NCBI RefSeq assembly: GCF_030944625.1
Contig: NZ_JAUSXY010000001.1
Location: 1,922,001 to 1,986,000 of the forward strand
Length of the DNA stretch: 64,000 nt
Direction of reading: 5' to 3'
DNA from: Arthrobacter sp. SLBN-112
Lineage (GTDB): Bacteria > Actinomycetota > Actinomycetes > Actinomycetales > Micrococcaceae
In this document: one piece after another, positions 8,563 to 16,103 of the stretch
Layout: each line of letters begins with the position of its first letter
Position numbering within the stretch: the stretch's first letter is position 1
Position numbers and translations under genes: made by a program
Notes under the pieces: model-generated
Seen by the model: only the letters and a program-made list of their open reading frames with translations
Told to the model about the DNA's origin: nothing
Databases searched by the model: none

Positions 8563-9575
8563 CCATCATTGACAACGCGGTCTACGTGAATGGCGTACGG
8601 ACACAGGACCCGGAAGACCTGGACGAGACCTACTTCCTGCTGCGGCAACGCGAGGGGATGGCCTGGATCGGGCTCTACCGGCCGGACGCCGCGGAACTGG
8701 AGTCCGTCGGCGAGGAATTCGACCTCAACGCCCTTGCCGTGGAGGATGCGCTCGCAGGCCATCAGCGCGCCAAGCTGGAACATTATGGTGAGTGCCTGTT
8801 CCTTGTGCTGAGGCCGGCACGGTACCGGGACGACGTCGAGAAGGTGGACTTCGGCGAGATCCATGTTTTTGTCGGCGAAGAATATGTGGTCACCGTCCGG
8901 CACGCCGAGTCCCCGGACCTGGCCAGGGTCAGGCGGCGGATGGAGGCGATGCCGGAATTCCTGGCCCTCGGCCCGGACGCGGTGCTCTACGGCATCCTGG
9001 ACCAGGTAGTGGACGAATACGAACCCGTGGCCGCCGGGCTGGAAAACGACATCGATGAGATCGAGGACGACCTCTTCGGCGCGGATCCCGAGGTATCCCG
9101 CCGCATCTACGAACTCTCCCGCCAGGTGATCATGTTCCAGCGTGCCACCAGTCCGCTGGCCGGGATCCTGCAGGCCCTGATGGCCGGCGCTCCGGACCGT
9201 GGCGATGCCACCGAGCTTCGGGACCACTACCGGGACGTCCTGGACCACGTCATCCGGCTCAACGAGCGGGTGGCCTCCTTCAGGGCCCTGCTGCAGAACG
9301 CGCTCGCGGTTAACGCCGCCCTGGTGGCCCAACGGCAGAACGACGAGATGCAGCGGATGACCGAGTCCAGTTTCGAACAGAACGAGCAGGTCAAACGCAT
9401 TTCCTCCTGGGCGGCCATCCTGTTCGCCCCGACCCTGGTGGCATCCATCTACGGCATGAACTTCGCCAATATGCCCGAGCTGTCCTGGACCTACGGCTAC
9501 CCCTACGCGCTGGGCCTGATGGTGGCCATGGGCCTTGTCCTCTACCTGGCGTTCAAGCACAACAAGTGGATCTGA
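8559..9575 (+). CDS. corA: CorA-family divalent metal ion transporter
   Basis: A 338-residue pentameric Mg2+/Co2+ channel subunit. It has a long soluble N-terminal alpha/beta domain (EEFDLNALAVEDALAGHQRA is typical), a long stalk helix, and two C-terminal membrane helices with the signature YGMN in the periplasmic loop (about residue 297) and the usual Lys-rich end, KHNKWI. GTG 8559 is the natural start: AAAGGAG and GGGAGG lie 14-21 and 7 bases upstream, and VTIIDNAVYVNG is the typical CorA opening. The upstream regulator is in frame with it in this sequence, but that is probably an indel artefact. Confidence 0.92.
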   Translation: MTIIDNAVYVNGVRTQDPEDLDETYFLLRQREGMAWIGLYRPDAAELESVGEEFDLNALAVEDALAGHQRAKLEHYGECLFLVLRPARYRDDVEKVDFGEIHVFVGEEYVVTVRHAESPDLARVRRRMEAMPEFLALGPDAVLYGILDQVVDEYEPVAAGLENDIDEIEDDLFGADPEVSRRIYELSRQVIMFQRATSPLAGILQALMAGAPDRGDATELRDHYRDVLDHVIRLNERVASFRALLQNALAVNAALVAQRQNDEMQRMTESSFEQNEQVKRISSWAAILFAPTLVASIYGMNFANMPELSWTYGYPYALGLMVAMGLVLYLAFKHNKWI

Positions 9576-9628
9576 GCGCTCCCGGGCAGGTCTGGCTTTC
9601 AGATTCATGCTCTACCATGGGCTCCTAC

Positions 9629-9646
9629 TAATAAGCTTGCTTAGCA
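9629..9646. promoter_or_regulatory. Motif shared with the upstream region at 45080
   Basis: TAATAAGCTTGCTTAGCA has 5-bp inverted arms (TAAGC/GCTTA) and lies about 40 bases before the Nramp start. It matches 14 of 18 positions of 45080-45097, upstream of a small membrane protein gene. It could be a shared operator or promoter element; the protein that binds it is unknown. Confidence 0.4.
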
Positions 9647-9686
9647 GTTGGCGGGCTTACAACCGATGGTAAGTGGAGATAACTGG

Positions 9687-11039
9687 ATGACTAGGGCCGA
9701 AACAACCGGACGGTCGCCAAACGGCGGCACGGCCTTCCGTGCAGCGCGCAGGTCCCGCCTGCGCCGCTTCGGGTCGCTGCTGGGGCCCGGGCTGGTGACC
9801 GGAGCCGCGGATGACGATCCGTCAGGGATAGCAACCTACGCAAAAGCGGGTGCCACGTTCTCCAATGGCATGCTGTGGACCGCCCCGGTGACACTGCCGA
9901 TGATGATGGCCGTCCAGGAGATCTGCGACCGCACGGCGCTGGCCACCGGCGAGAGCCTGGGAAGGCTCGCGCGGCGCAAGTTCTCCCGCCGCCCGCGGTT
10001 GGTGATTGCCGTGCTGATCATCGCCCTCCTCGTGGGCAACATCCTCAACGCCGCCGCGGACCTGATGGCGATCGGGCAGGGGATGCAGATGCTCGGTGCC
10101 GGGCCTGACCACCTGTGGAGCGCCGTTGCCGGGATCGGCATCGCCGTTGCGCTCATGAGCGGTTCGTTCACCGTCATCGCCAAAGTGTTCAAGTGGCTGT
10201 GCGTCACGCTGTTGGCATATGTGGCGGTCCTGTTCGTCGCCAACGTCAACTGGCCTGACGTCCTGGAAGGCCTGCTGGGAATGAAGTTCAGCTTCGCTCC
10301 GCAGTACCTGGGCCTGATCGTCGCTGTCCTGGGCACCACCATCTCGCCGTACCTGTTCTTCTGGCAAAGCGCCCACCGGGTCCAGGAACTGCGCGCGGAG
10401 GAACATGGCGGGGACGAGGCCGTAGGCCTGAACGACCGTCCGGACCCGGCTGCTTCTGCCCACACCCTGCGGAAGGCGCGGGCGGACGTCTTCATCGGCA
10501 TGGTCTTTTCCGTCCTGGTCATGTTCTCGATCATGGCGGCTACGGCGGCAACCCTGGGGAGGGACGGGACGGAAGTGGATACGGCAGCCGACGTGGCAAA
10601 AGCACTGCAACCGGTGGCTGGGCCGGCTGCCACATTCCTGTTCGCGGCGGGGTTCATCGGCACGGGCATCCTGGGCGTCCCCGTGCTCGCAGCCTCCGGT
10701 GCGGCCGGACTGGCCGGCCTGCTTGGCAAGGACTGGGGCCTTGACCTCAGCCCGCGGCGGGCCCCCTTGTTCTACAGCTTGCTGGGGGTGGGAATGGTTG
10801 CCGGTGTCCTCATCAGCTTCTTTTCCGCAGACCCCGTCGGGCTCCTGGTCTTCAGCGCCACCGTCAACGGCATCGCCGCGGCCCCGTTCCTCGTGGTCAC
10901 CATGCTGATCTCCAGGGACAAGGCCATCATGGGCGATTACAGGAACGGCCGGCTGGCTGCCTCCCTGGGCTGGTTCACGGCCGCCGTCATGGTGGTGGCG
11001 GGTGGCATCGGTGTCTGGACGACCCTTACCGGAGCCTAG
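9687..11039 (+). CDS. Nramp-related divalent metal transporter with altered metal site
   Basis: About 450 residues and 11 hydrophobic segments, in the LeuT-fold Nramp/MntH superfamily. Helix 1 reads DDDPSGIATYAK where classical Mn/Fe transporters have DPGN. Helix 6 reads GTTISPYLFFWQSA where they have the MPHN motif. The metal-ligating Asn and Met are therefore not conserved, so Mn2+ specificity should not be assumed; Nramp-related proteins with altered sites include Mg2+ transporters. ATG 9687 chosen (GGAG nine bases upstream). Proximity to corA supports a role in divalent cation supply. Confidence 0.85.
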   Translation: MTRAETTGRSPNGGTAFRAARRSRLRRFGSLLGPGLVTGAADDDPSGIATYAKAGATFSNGMLWTAPVTLPMMMAVQEICDRTALATGESLGRLARRKFSRRPRLVIAVLIIALLVGNILNAAADLMAIGQGMQMLGAGPDHLWSAVAGIGIAVALMSGSFTVIAKVFKWLCVTLLAYVAVLFVANVNWPDVLEGLLGMKFSFAPQYLGLIVAVLGTTISPYLFFWQSAHRVQELRAEEHGGDEAVGLNDRPDPAASAHTLRKARADVFIGMVFSVLVMFSIMAATAATLGRDGTEVDTAADVAKALQPVAGPAATFLFAAGFIGTGILGVPVLAASGAAGLAGLLGKDWGLDLSPRRAPLFYSLLGVGMVAGVLISFFSADPVGLLVFSATVNGIAAAPFLVVTMLISRDKAIMGDYRNGRLAASLGWFTAAVMVVAGGIGVWTTLTGA

Positions 11040-11130
11040 GGTGACCCCCCGCGGGACTGCCGCCGGCGATCGTTTCCGCAAGCAGCCCTTTAGCAAACCT
11101 TCCTGACCGACCGACCGAAAGTGAGTCACT

Positions 11131-12594
11131 ATGGACCACAACGAAGCGCCACTGCTGGATGCCCTGGACCGCTACCACAAGCTGGACCGCTACGGCTTTA
11201 CCCCGCCGGGCCACAGGCAGGGCCGTGGGGCGGATCCGCGTGTCCGGGACATCCTCGGGGCCGATACCTTCCGCGCTGACGTCCTTGCCTCGGCCGGCCT
11301 TGACGACCGGTCATCCTCCGGCGGCTACCTGAAAAAGGCAGAGCAGCTGATGGCGGACGCCGTGGGCGCAGAACAGGCCTTCTTCTCCACGTGCGGCAGC
11401 TCCCTTTCGGTAAAGGCCGCCGTCATCGCCGTGGCGGCCGGCAAAGGTGATTTGCTGGTCAGCCGCGACGCCCATAAATCCATCACCGCCGGCTTGGTCT
11501 TCTCCGGCATCCAGCCCCGCTGGATCCGTCCCCGTTGGGACCCCAAGCTGCATCTGGCCCACCCGCCGTCGGCCGCGGACATCGAGGAAATGTGGGACCG
11601 CTACCCGGACGCCGCCGGGGCGCTGATCGTCAGCCCCACGCCTTACGGGACGTGCGCGGACATTGCCGCCATCGCCAAGATATGCCACGACCGCGGCAAG
11701 CCCCTGATCGTGGACGAGGCCTGGGGTGCGCACCTGCCTTTCCACGAGGACCTTCCCACCTGGGCGATGAGTGCGGGCGCCGACATCTGCGTGGTCTCCG
11801 TGCACAAGATGGGTGCCGGCTTCGAACAGGGCTCCGTCTACCACCTGCAGGGCGACCTGGTGGATCCTGCGCATCTGTCCCAATGCGCGGACCTGCTGAT
11901 GACCACCAGTCCGAACGCCATCCTGTACTCCGCCATCGACGGCTGGCGCCGCCAGATGGTCCAGCACGGGGCCGAACTCCTCGGCAACGCGCTGGACCTG
12001 GCCAAGAAACTGCGCCGGGACATCGACGCGCTCCCGGGCATCCATGTGCTCGAGGACGAACTGCTGGCGGCCGAATCCTCACACGACCTGGACCGGCTGC
12101 AGATCCTGATGGACCTCTCGGGGCTGGGCATCAGCGGCTACCAGGCCGCCGACTGGCTGCGCGAAAACCGCAACGTGGACATGGGCCTCAGCGACCACGT
12201 CCGCATCATGGCCACTCTCTCCATGGCCGACGACGACGCCTCTGCCCGGCGCCTCCTGGAGGCTTTGCAGGCCCTCATCGAAGCGGCCCCGGCACTTCCC
12301 GAGCCTCCGCAGGTGAACCTGCCCTCGCCGTCGGACCTGGAACTGGAGACCGTGGCCCTTCCCAGGGACGCGTTCTTCGGCCCCACGGAGGATGTACCCA
12401 GAAGCGAAGCGGCAGGACGGGTGGCAGCGGAGCAGATCACCCCTTACCCGCCGGGCATCCCGGTGCTCGTCCCGGGGGAGAGGATCAACCAGGCCGTCAT
12501 CGAGTACCTGGAATCGGGGCTGAAAGCCGGCATGGTGCTGCCCGATCCTGCGGACCCGTCACTGGGCACCATCCGGGTGGTCCGGGAGCAGTAG
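11131..12594 (+). CDS. Orn/Lys/Arg decarboxylase-family PLP enzyme
   Basis: A 487-residue fold-type I PLP enzyme of the short, YaaO-like group of basic amino-acid decarboxylases. The N-terminal signature is FTPPGHRQGRG. The PLP-phosphate region is FFSTCGSSLSVKAA, the PLP-ring Asp is in LIVDEAWGAHL, and the Schiff-base Lys is in SVHKMGAG (about residue 226). The C-terminal small domain with YPPGIPVLVPGE is typical. It lacks the N-terminal CheY-like wing domain of inducible Enterobacteria enzymes. Likely product is a polyamine such as cadaverine, agmatine or putrescine; the substrate is not resolved. Confidence 0.88.
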   Translation: MDHNEAPLLDALDRYHKLDRYGFTPPGHRQGRGADPRVRDILGADTFRADVLASAGLDDRSSSGGYLKKAEQLMADAVGAEQAFFSTCGSSLSVKAAVIAVAAGKGDLLVSRDAHKSITAGLVFSGIQPRWIRPRWDPKLHLAHPPSAADIEEMWDRYPDAAGALIVSPTPYGTCADIAAIAKICHDRGKPLIVDEAWGAHLPFHEDLPTWAMSAGADICVVSVHKMGAGFEQGSVYHLQGDLVDPAHLSQCADLLMTTSPNAILYSAIDGWRRQMVQHGAELLGNALDLAKKLRRDIDALPGIHVLEDELLAAESSHDLDRLQILMDLSGLGISGYQAADWLRENRNVDMGLSDHVRIMATLSMADDDASARRLLEALQALIEAAPALPEPPQVNLPSPSDLELETVALPRDAFFGPTEDVPRSEAAGRVAAEQITPYPPGIPVLVPGERINQAVIEYLESGLKAGMVLPDPADPSLGTIRVVREQ

Positions 12595-12618
12595 CGAAGT
12601 GCGGCTACAGTAAACGGC

Positions 12619-13656
12619 ATGCCCGCCCATGGCCTCCCGCCCTCCGTGACCGTGCCCGCTGCCTCCTCCAACGGCGTTCCCCCGCTGGACGAACTGCTGG
12701 CAGGAGCGCGCGTGGTCAGCCTGCCCATGCGGGTGAAGTTCCGCGGCATCATGGAACGGGAATCCCTGCTGCTCCACGGGCCGGCCGGGTGGGGCGAATT
12801 CTGCCCGTTCCCGGAGTACGGCGACGCCGAGGCTTCCCGCTGGCTGGCAGCCGCGATCGAAGCGGGCTGGCAGGGCTTCCCGGCGCCGCTGCGCACGTCC
12901 GTGCCGGTCAACGCCACCGTGCCGGCCGTTTCCGCGGACCGGGTGCCGGAGGTACTGGCCCGGTTCGGCCGGGTGGACGCGGTGAAGGTCAAGGTTGCCG
13001 AGCGTGGACAGTCGCTGGACGACGATGCCGCCCGGCTTCGTGCCGTCCGCGCCGCCTTGCCGGATGCCGCCATCCGGGTGGACGCCAACGGCGGCTGGAA
13101 CGTGCCCGAAGCGGTGGCGGCCCTGACCCGGCTGGCGACCGTAGGCCTGGAATACGCCGAGCAGCCGGTGCCCACCGTCGAAGGGTTGGCCCAGGTCCGC
13201 ACCCAGCTGCGGGATGCCGGGACGCCGGTGCTCATCGCCGCGGACGAAAGCGTGCGCAAGGAAACCGACCCCCTCCGGGTGGCGCGGGCCGGGGCGGCGG
13301 ACCTGATCGTCGTCAAGGCGGCCCCACTCGGGGGAGTGCGGCGCGCCCTGGACATCGTGGCGCAGGCCGGACTGCCCGCCGTCGTCAGCTCCGCCCTGGA
13401 CACCTCGGTGGGAATCCGCGCCGGCCTGGCGCTGGCGGCGGCGTTGCCGGAGCTGCCTTATGCGTGCGGGCTTGGCACGGTGTCGCTGTTCGAATCTGAC
13501 GTCACCTTGGACCCGCTGGTGGCCGACGACGGCGCGATCGGCCTCCGCGATGCCGTTCCGGACGCCGGGCTGCTGGAGCGGTTTGCGGCTCCCGTGGAAC
13601 GCCGGGACTGGTGGCTGGCCCGGCTCCGCCGCGTCCACGCCCTCCTCACCCCCTGA
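12619..13656 (+). CDS. menC: o-Succinylbenzoate synthase
   Basis: An enolase-superfamily enzyme that dehydrates SHCHC to o-succinylbenzoate in menaquinone synthesis. In the C-terminal barrel the catalytic pattern is complete: KVKVAE (base Lys), IRVDANGGW (metal Asp), EQPVPTVEG (metal Glu), IAADES (metal Asp) and LIVVKAAPLGG (second Lys). 345 residues is close to the actinobacterial MenC length. ATG 12619 lies 25 bases after the decarboxylase stop, so cotranscription is possible. The other men genes follow from 16.1 kb onward. Confidence 0.93.
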   Translation: MPAHGLPPSVTVPAASSNGVPPLDELLAGARVVSLPMRVKFRGIMERESLLLHGPAGWGEFCPFPEYGDAEASRWLAAAIEAGWQGFPAPLRTSVPVNATVPAVSADRVPEVLARFGRVDAVKVKVAERGQSLDDDAARLRAVRAALPDAAIRVDANGGWNVPEAVAALTRLATVGLEYAEQPVPTVEGLAQVRTQLRDAGTPVLIAADESVRKETDPLRVARAGAADLIVVKAAPLGGVRRALDIVAQAGLPAVVSSALDTSVGIRAGLALAAALPELPYACGLGTVSLFESDVTLDPLVADDGAIGLRDAVPDAGLLERFAAPVERRDWWLARLRRVHALLTP

Positions 13657-13657
13657 C

Positions 13658-13753
13658 ACGCCCGCTCACTTTTGGCGGTGCTTTCTGGCACGCCCGCTCA
13701 CTTTTGGCGGCTGTTTCTGGCGCGCCCGCTCACTTTTGGCAGCGTTCCTGCAG
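13658..13753 (+). repeat. Three tandem 32-bp repeats upstream of phoX
   Basis: CGCCCGCTCACTTTTGGC recurs with starts exactly 32 bases apart (units at 13658, 13690 and 13722). The second unit differs little from the first; the third diverges at its 3' end. The core CCCGCTCAC reappears downstream of phoX. The period of 32 is not a multiple of three, so it is not coding, and it equals about three helical turns. Confidence 0.85.
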
Positions 13754-13785
13754 GTCACAGGCGGTTCACCATAACTTCATCGAAT
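13753..13785 (+). promoter_or_regulatory. Candidate PHO box (PhoP site) of phoX
   Basis: Three consecutive 11-nt units begin GGTCACA (13753), GTTCACC (13764) and CTTCATC (13775). The Streptomyces PHO box is built from 11-nt direct repeats with the core GTTCACC, so spacing and core both fit. The third unit overlaps where a -35 box would sit for the TAGGAA-like -10 at 13799. Phosphate-starvation control is inferred. Confidence 0.6.
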
Positions 13786-13857
13786 GGACGGTTTCCCGTA
13801 GGAACAGGCTGGAAGGGTGATCGGGCACCCCAAAGACATTCCTTCGGAAGGTTCCCC

Positions 13858-15924
13858 ATGTCTGAAACTGCCCGCAAGTTCACCCTGCTGCCCATGCTCG
13901 GCCATACGAAGGGCAAGCGCAGCCCGGTCACATGTGCACTCAAATGCGACAACGCTTGCGCCGGCGAGGTCTGTAACACCAGCTCCAACAGCTACTTCCG
14001 CGACATCGCTTCCGCCACCTTGTCCCGCCGCGCCGCCATGGGCCTGGGCGCCGCCGGTGCGCTCGCCGTCGCCCTCGGTTCCGCGGTGAACTCCGCCGAT
14101 CCCGCCTCAGCCGCCGGCCTGTCCAAGGCCGCCAAGGAAGGCTTCGGCAAGTCCAAGCTGCAGTTCACCGCCATCAAGCCGGTGGACAAGGCCGTTGATG
14201 CCTTCACCGTCCCGGAAGGATTCACCTGGCAGCCCATCATCCGCTGGGGTGACCCGCTGTTCAACGATTCCCCGGACTTCGACCTGAACAACCAGACCGC
14301 GGCAGCGCAGGCCCGGCAGTTCGGCTACAACAACGACTACACCGACATCGTGGAGGTCCCGGACAGCAAGGGCCGCCGCGCCGTCCTGTTCACCAACCAC
14401 GAGTACACCAACGAAAACATCATGGTCCCTGCCGGCTATGACGCCAAGGAAACCCGGGCCATCGGCCGCGCCGCGCATGGCCTTGCCGTGGTGGAACTGG
14501 AGCGCAAGAACACCACCAAGCCCTGGTCCTACGTCAAGGGGGCGCCACTGAACCGCCGCTATCTCTCCGACACCACCTACGAACTGACCGGCCCGGTTGC
14601 CGGCTCTGCCCTGGTCAAGACCGTGGCCGACCCCTCCGGCCGCGCCATCAAGGGCACGTTCGGCAACTGCTCCGGCGGCACCACCCCCTGGGGCACCATC
14701 CTCTCGGGTGAGGAGAACTTCAACGGCTACTTCGTCTCCGGCGGCACCTCCGCCAGTGACAAGCGCTACGGCCTCACCGCCAAGCCCACCGCGCGCCGGT
14801 GGGAGCTGGACGACCCCCGCTTCGACACGCGCAACGCCGGCCACGAGAACGAAACCAACCGGTTCGGCTGGATCGTGGAAGTGGACCCGTTCGATCCCAC
14901 CTCCACCCCGAAGAAGCGCTCGGCGATGGGCCGTTTCAAGCACGAGGGGGCCAACGTGATCGTGGCCAAATCCGGGCACGTGGTGGCCTACATGGGCGAC
15001 GATGAGAAGTTCGACTACCTCTACAAGTTCGTCTCCAAGGGCAAGTACGTTGAAGGAGACCGCAGGAACAACATGAACCTGCTCTCCGAGGGCGACCTGT
15101 ACGTTGCCAAGTTCACGGGCAACTCACCCGCCGCGGAGATCACCGGCACCGGGGCGCTTCCCGCTGACGGCGCGTTCGACGGTACCGGCGAGTGGCTGCC
15201 CCTGGTGGTCGGCGGCAAGTCCGCGGTGCCCGGCATGTCCGTCGAGGAGGTCCTGGTGTACACCCGCCTGGCCGCGGACAAGGTGGGCCCCACCAAGATG
15301 GACCGCTGCGAGGACGTCCAGCCCAGCCTGCACACCGGCAAGGTCTACGTGGTCTGCACCAACAACTCGGACCGCGGCACCGGTACCAAGGAAGGCGCCA
15401 CGGAGGTCAACCCGCGCACGCAGAACCGCGACGGGCACATCGTGGAAATCACCGAAGCCGGTGACCAGACGTCCACAAAGTTCAACTGGACCCTCCTGAT
15501 GGTCTGCGGCGATCCGGCCCAGGGCGATGTCACCTACTTCTCCGGCTACCCGGTGGACAAGGTTTCGCCTATCTCCTGCCCGGACAACGTGGCCTTCGAC
15601 TCCGTGGGCAACCTCTGGATCTCCACCGACGGCGCCCCCTCGGGCATCGGCTACAACGATGGCCTCTTCAAGGTCACCCTGGACGGTGCGGAGCGCGGCA
15701 AGGTGGAGCAGTTCCTCTCCGTTCCCCGCGATGCGGAGACCTGCGGGCCGGTCATCCACGACGACGAGCGCACCGTGTTCGTCTCCGTGCAGCACCCCGG
15801 CGAGGAAGGCACCTTCGAGGCGCCGCACTCCTTCTTCCCGGACTACGTCCCGGCGGGTACGACGCCGGCCCCCGGCAAGGTGCGCGCGCCCCGTCCGGCA
15901 GTGGTCCAGGTGTTCCGCGGCTAA
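13858..15924 (+). CDS. phoX: PhoX-family phosphatase (DUF839), Tat-exported
   Basis: A 688-residue secreted alkaline phosphatase of the PhoX type, a Ca/Fe-dependent monoesterase that frees phosphate outside the cell. The N-terminus has a long pre-region, then a twin-arginine signal (LSRRAAMGLGAAGALAVALG, about residues 57-76). The mature part has repeated propeller-like motifs, FTNHEYTNENIM, CSGGTTPWGTILSGEENF and GRFKHEGANVIV, that carry the family's metal-binding Glu and Cys. ATG 13858 has GGAAGG upstream. Control by phosphate limitation is supported by the PHO-box-like repeats. Confidence 0.9.
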   Translation: MSETARKFTLLPMLGHTKGKRSPVTCALKCDNACAGEVCNTSSNSYFRDIASATLSRRAAMGLGAAGALAVALGSAVNSADPASAAGLSKAAKEGFGKSKLQFTAIKPVDKAVDAFTVPEGFTWQPIIRWGDPLFNDSPDFDLNNQTAAAQARQFGYNNDYTDIVEVPDSKGRRAVLFTNHEYTNENIMVPAGYDAKETRAIGRAAHGLAVVELERKNTTKPWSYVKGAPLNRRYLSDTTYELTGPVAGSALVKTVADPSGRAIKGTFGNCSGGTTPWGTILSGEENFNGYFVSGGTSASDKRYGLTAKPTARRWELDDPRFDTRNAGHENETNRFGWIVEVDPFDPTSTPKKRSAMGRFKHEGANVIVAKSGHVVAYMGDDEKFDYLYKFVSKGKYVEGDRRNNMNLLSEGDLYVAKFTGNSPAAEITGTGALPADGAFDGTGEWLPLVVGGKSAVPGMSVEEVLVYTRLAADKVGPTKMDRCEDVQPSLHTGKVYVVCTNNSDRGTGTKEGATEVNPRTQNRDGHIVEITEAGDQTSTKFNWTLLMVCGDPAQGDVTYFSGYPVDKVSPISCPDNVAFDSVGNLWISTDGAPSGIGYNDGLFKVTLDGAERGKVEQFLSVPRDAETCGPVIHDDERTVFVSVQHPGEEGTFEAPHSFFPDYVPAGTTPAPGKVRAPRPAVVQVFRG

Positions 15925-15935
15925 CCCCCTTCACA

Positions 15936-16080
15936 ATGCCCGCTCACCTTTGACGGGTTTTTCGGAGACGCCCGCTCACCTTGGACTCCATCTTTGGGCC
16001 GAAGGTGAGCGGGCGTTTCGTTTAGAGCTGCCATATGTGAGCGGGGGTTGGGAGAGTGGCTGCCATATGTGAGCGGGCGT
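15936..16080. terminator. Repeat cluster downstream of phoX containing its terminator
   Basis: CCCGCTCAC occurs at 15939 and 15971, and its complement GTGAGCGGG at 16005, 16037 and 16069; both sets are spaced exactly 32 bases. The second and third copies form a perfect 15-bp stem (15968-15982 with 16002-16016) followed by TTTCGTTT, a good intrinsic terminator for phoX. The last two copies form a tandem CATATGTGAGCGGG pair just before menD. Confidence 0.75.
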
Positions 16081-16103
16081 CGCGGGGGTGGCAGACTGGT
16101 TGG

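Noticed and set aside
7704..9575. A novel MarR-CorA fusion protein as a new sensor-channel
   Set aside because: The junction is better explained by one extra G; the corrected sequence restores a GTGA overlap and a proper ribosome site.
13658..13753. CRISPR-like array
   Set aside because: The 32-bp units are contiguous near-identical repeats with no unique spacers, and no cas genes are present.
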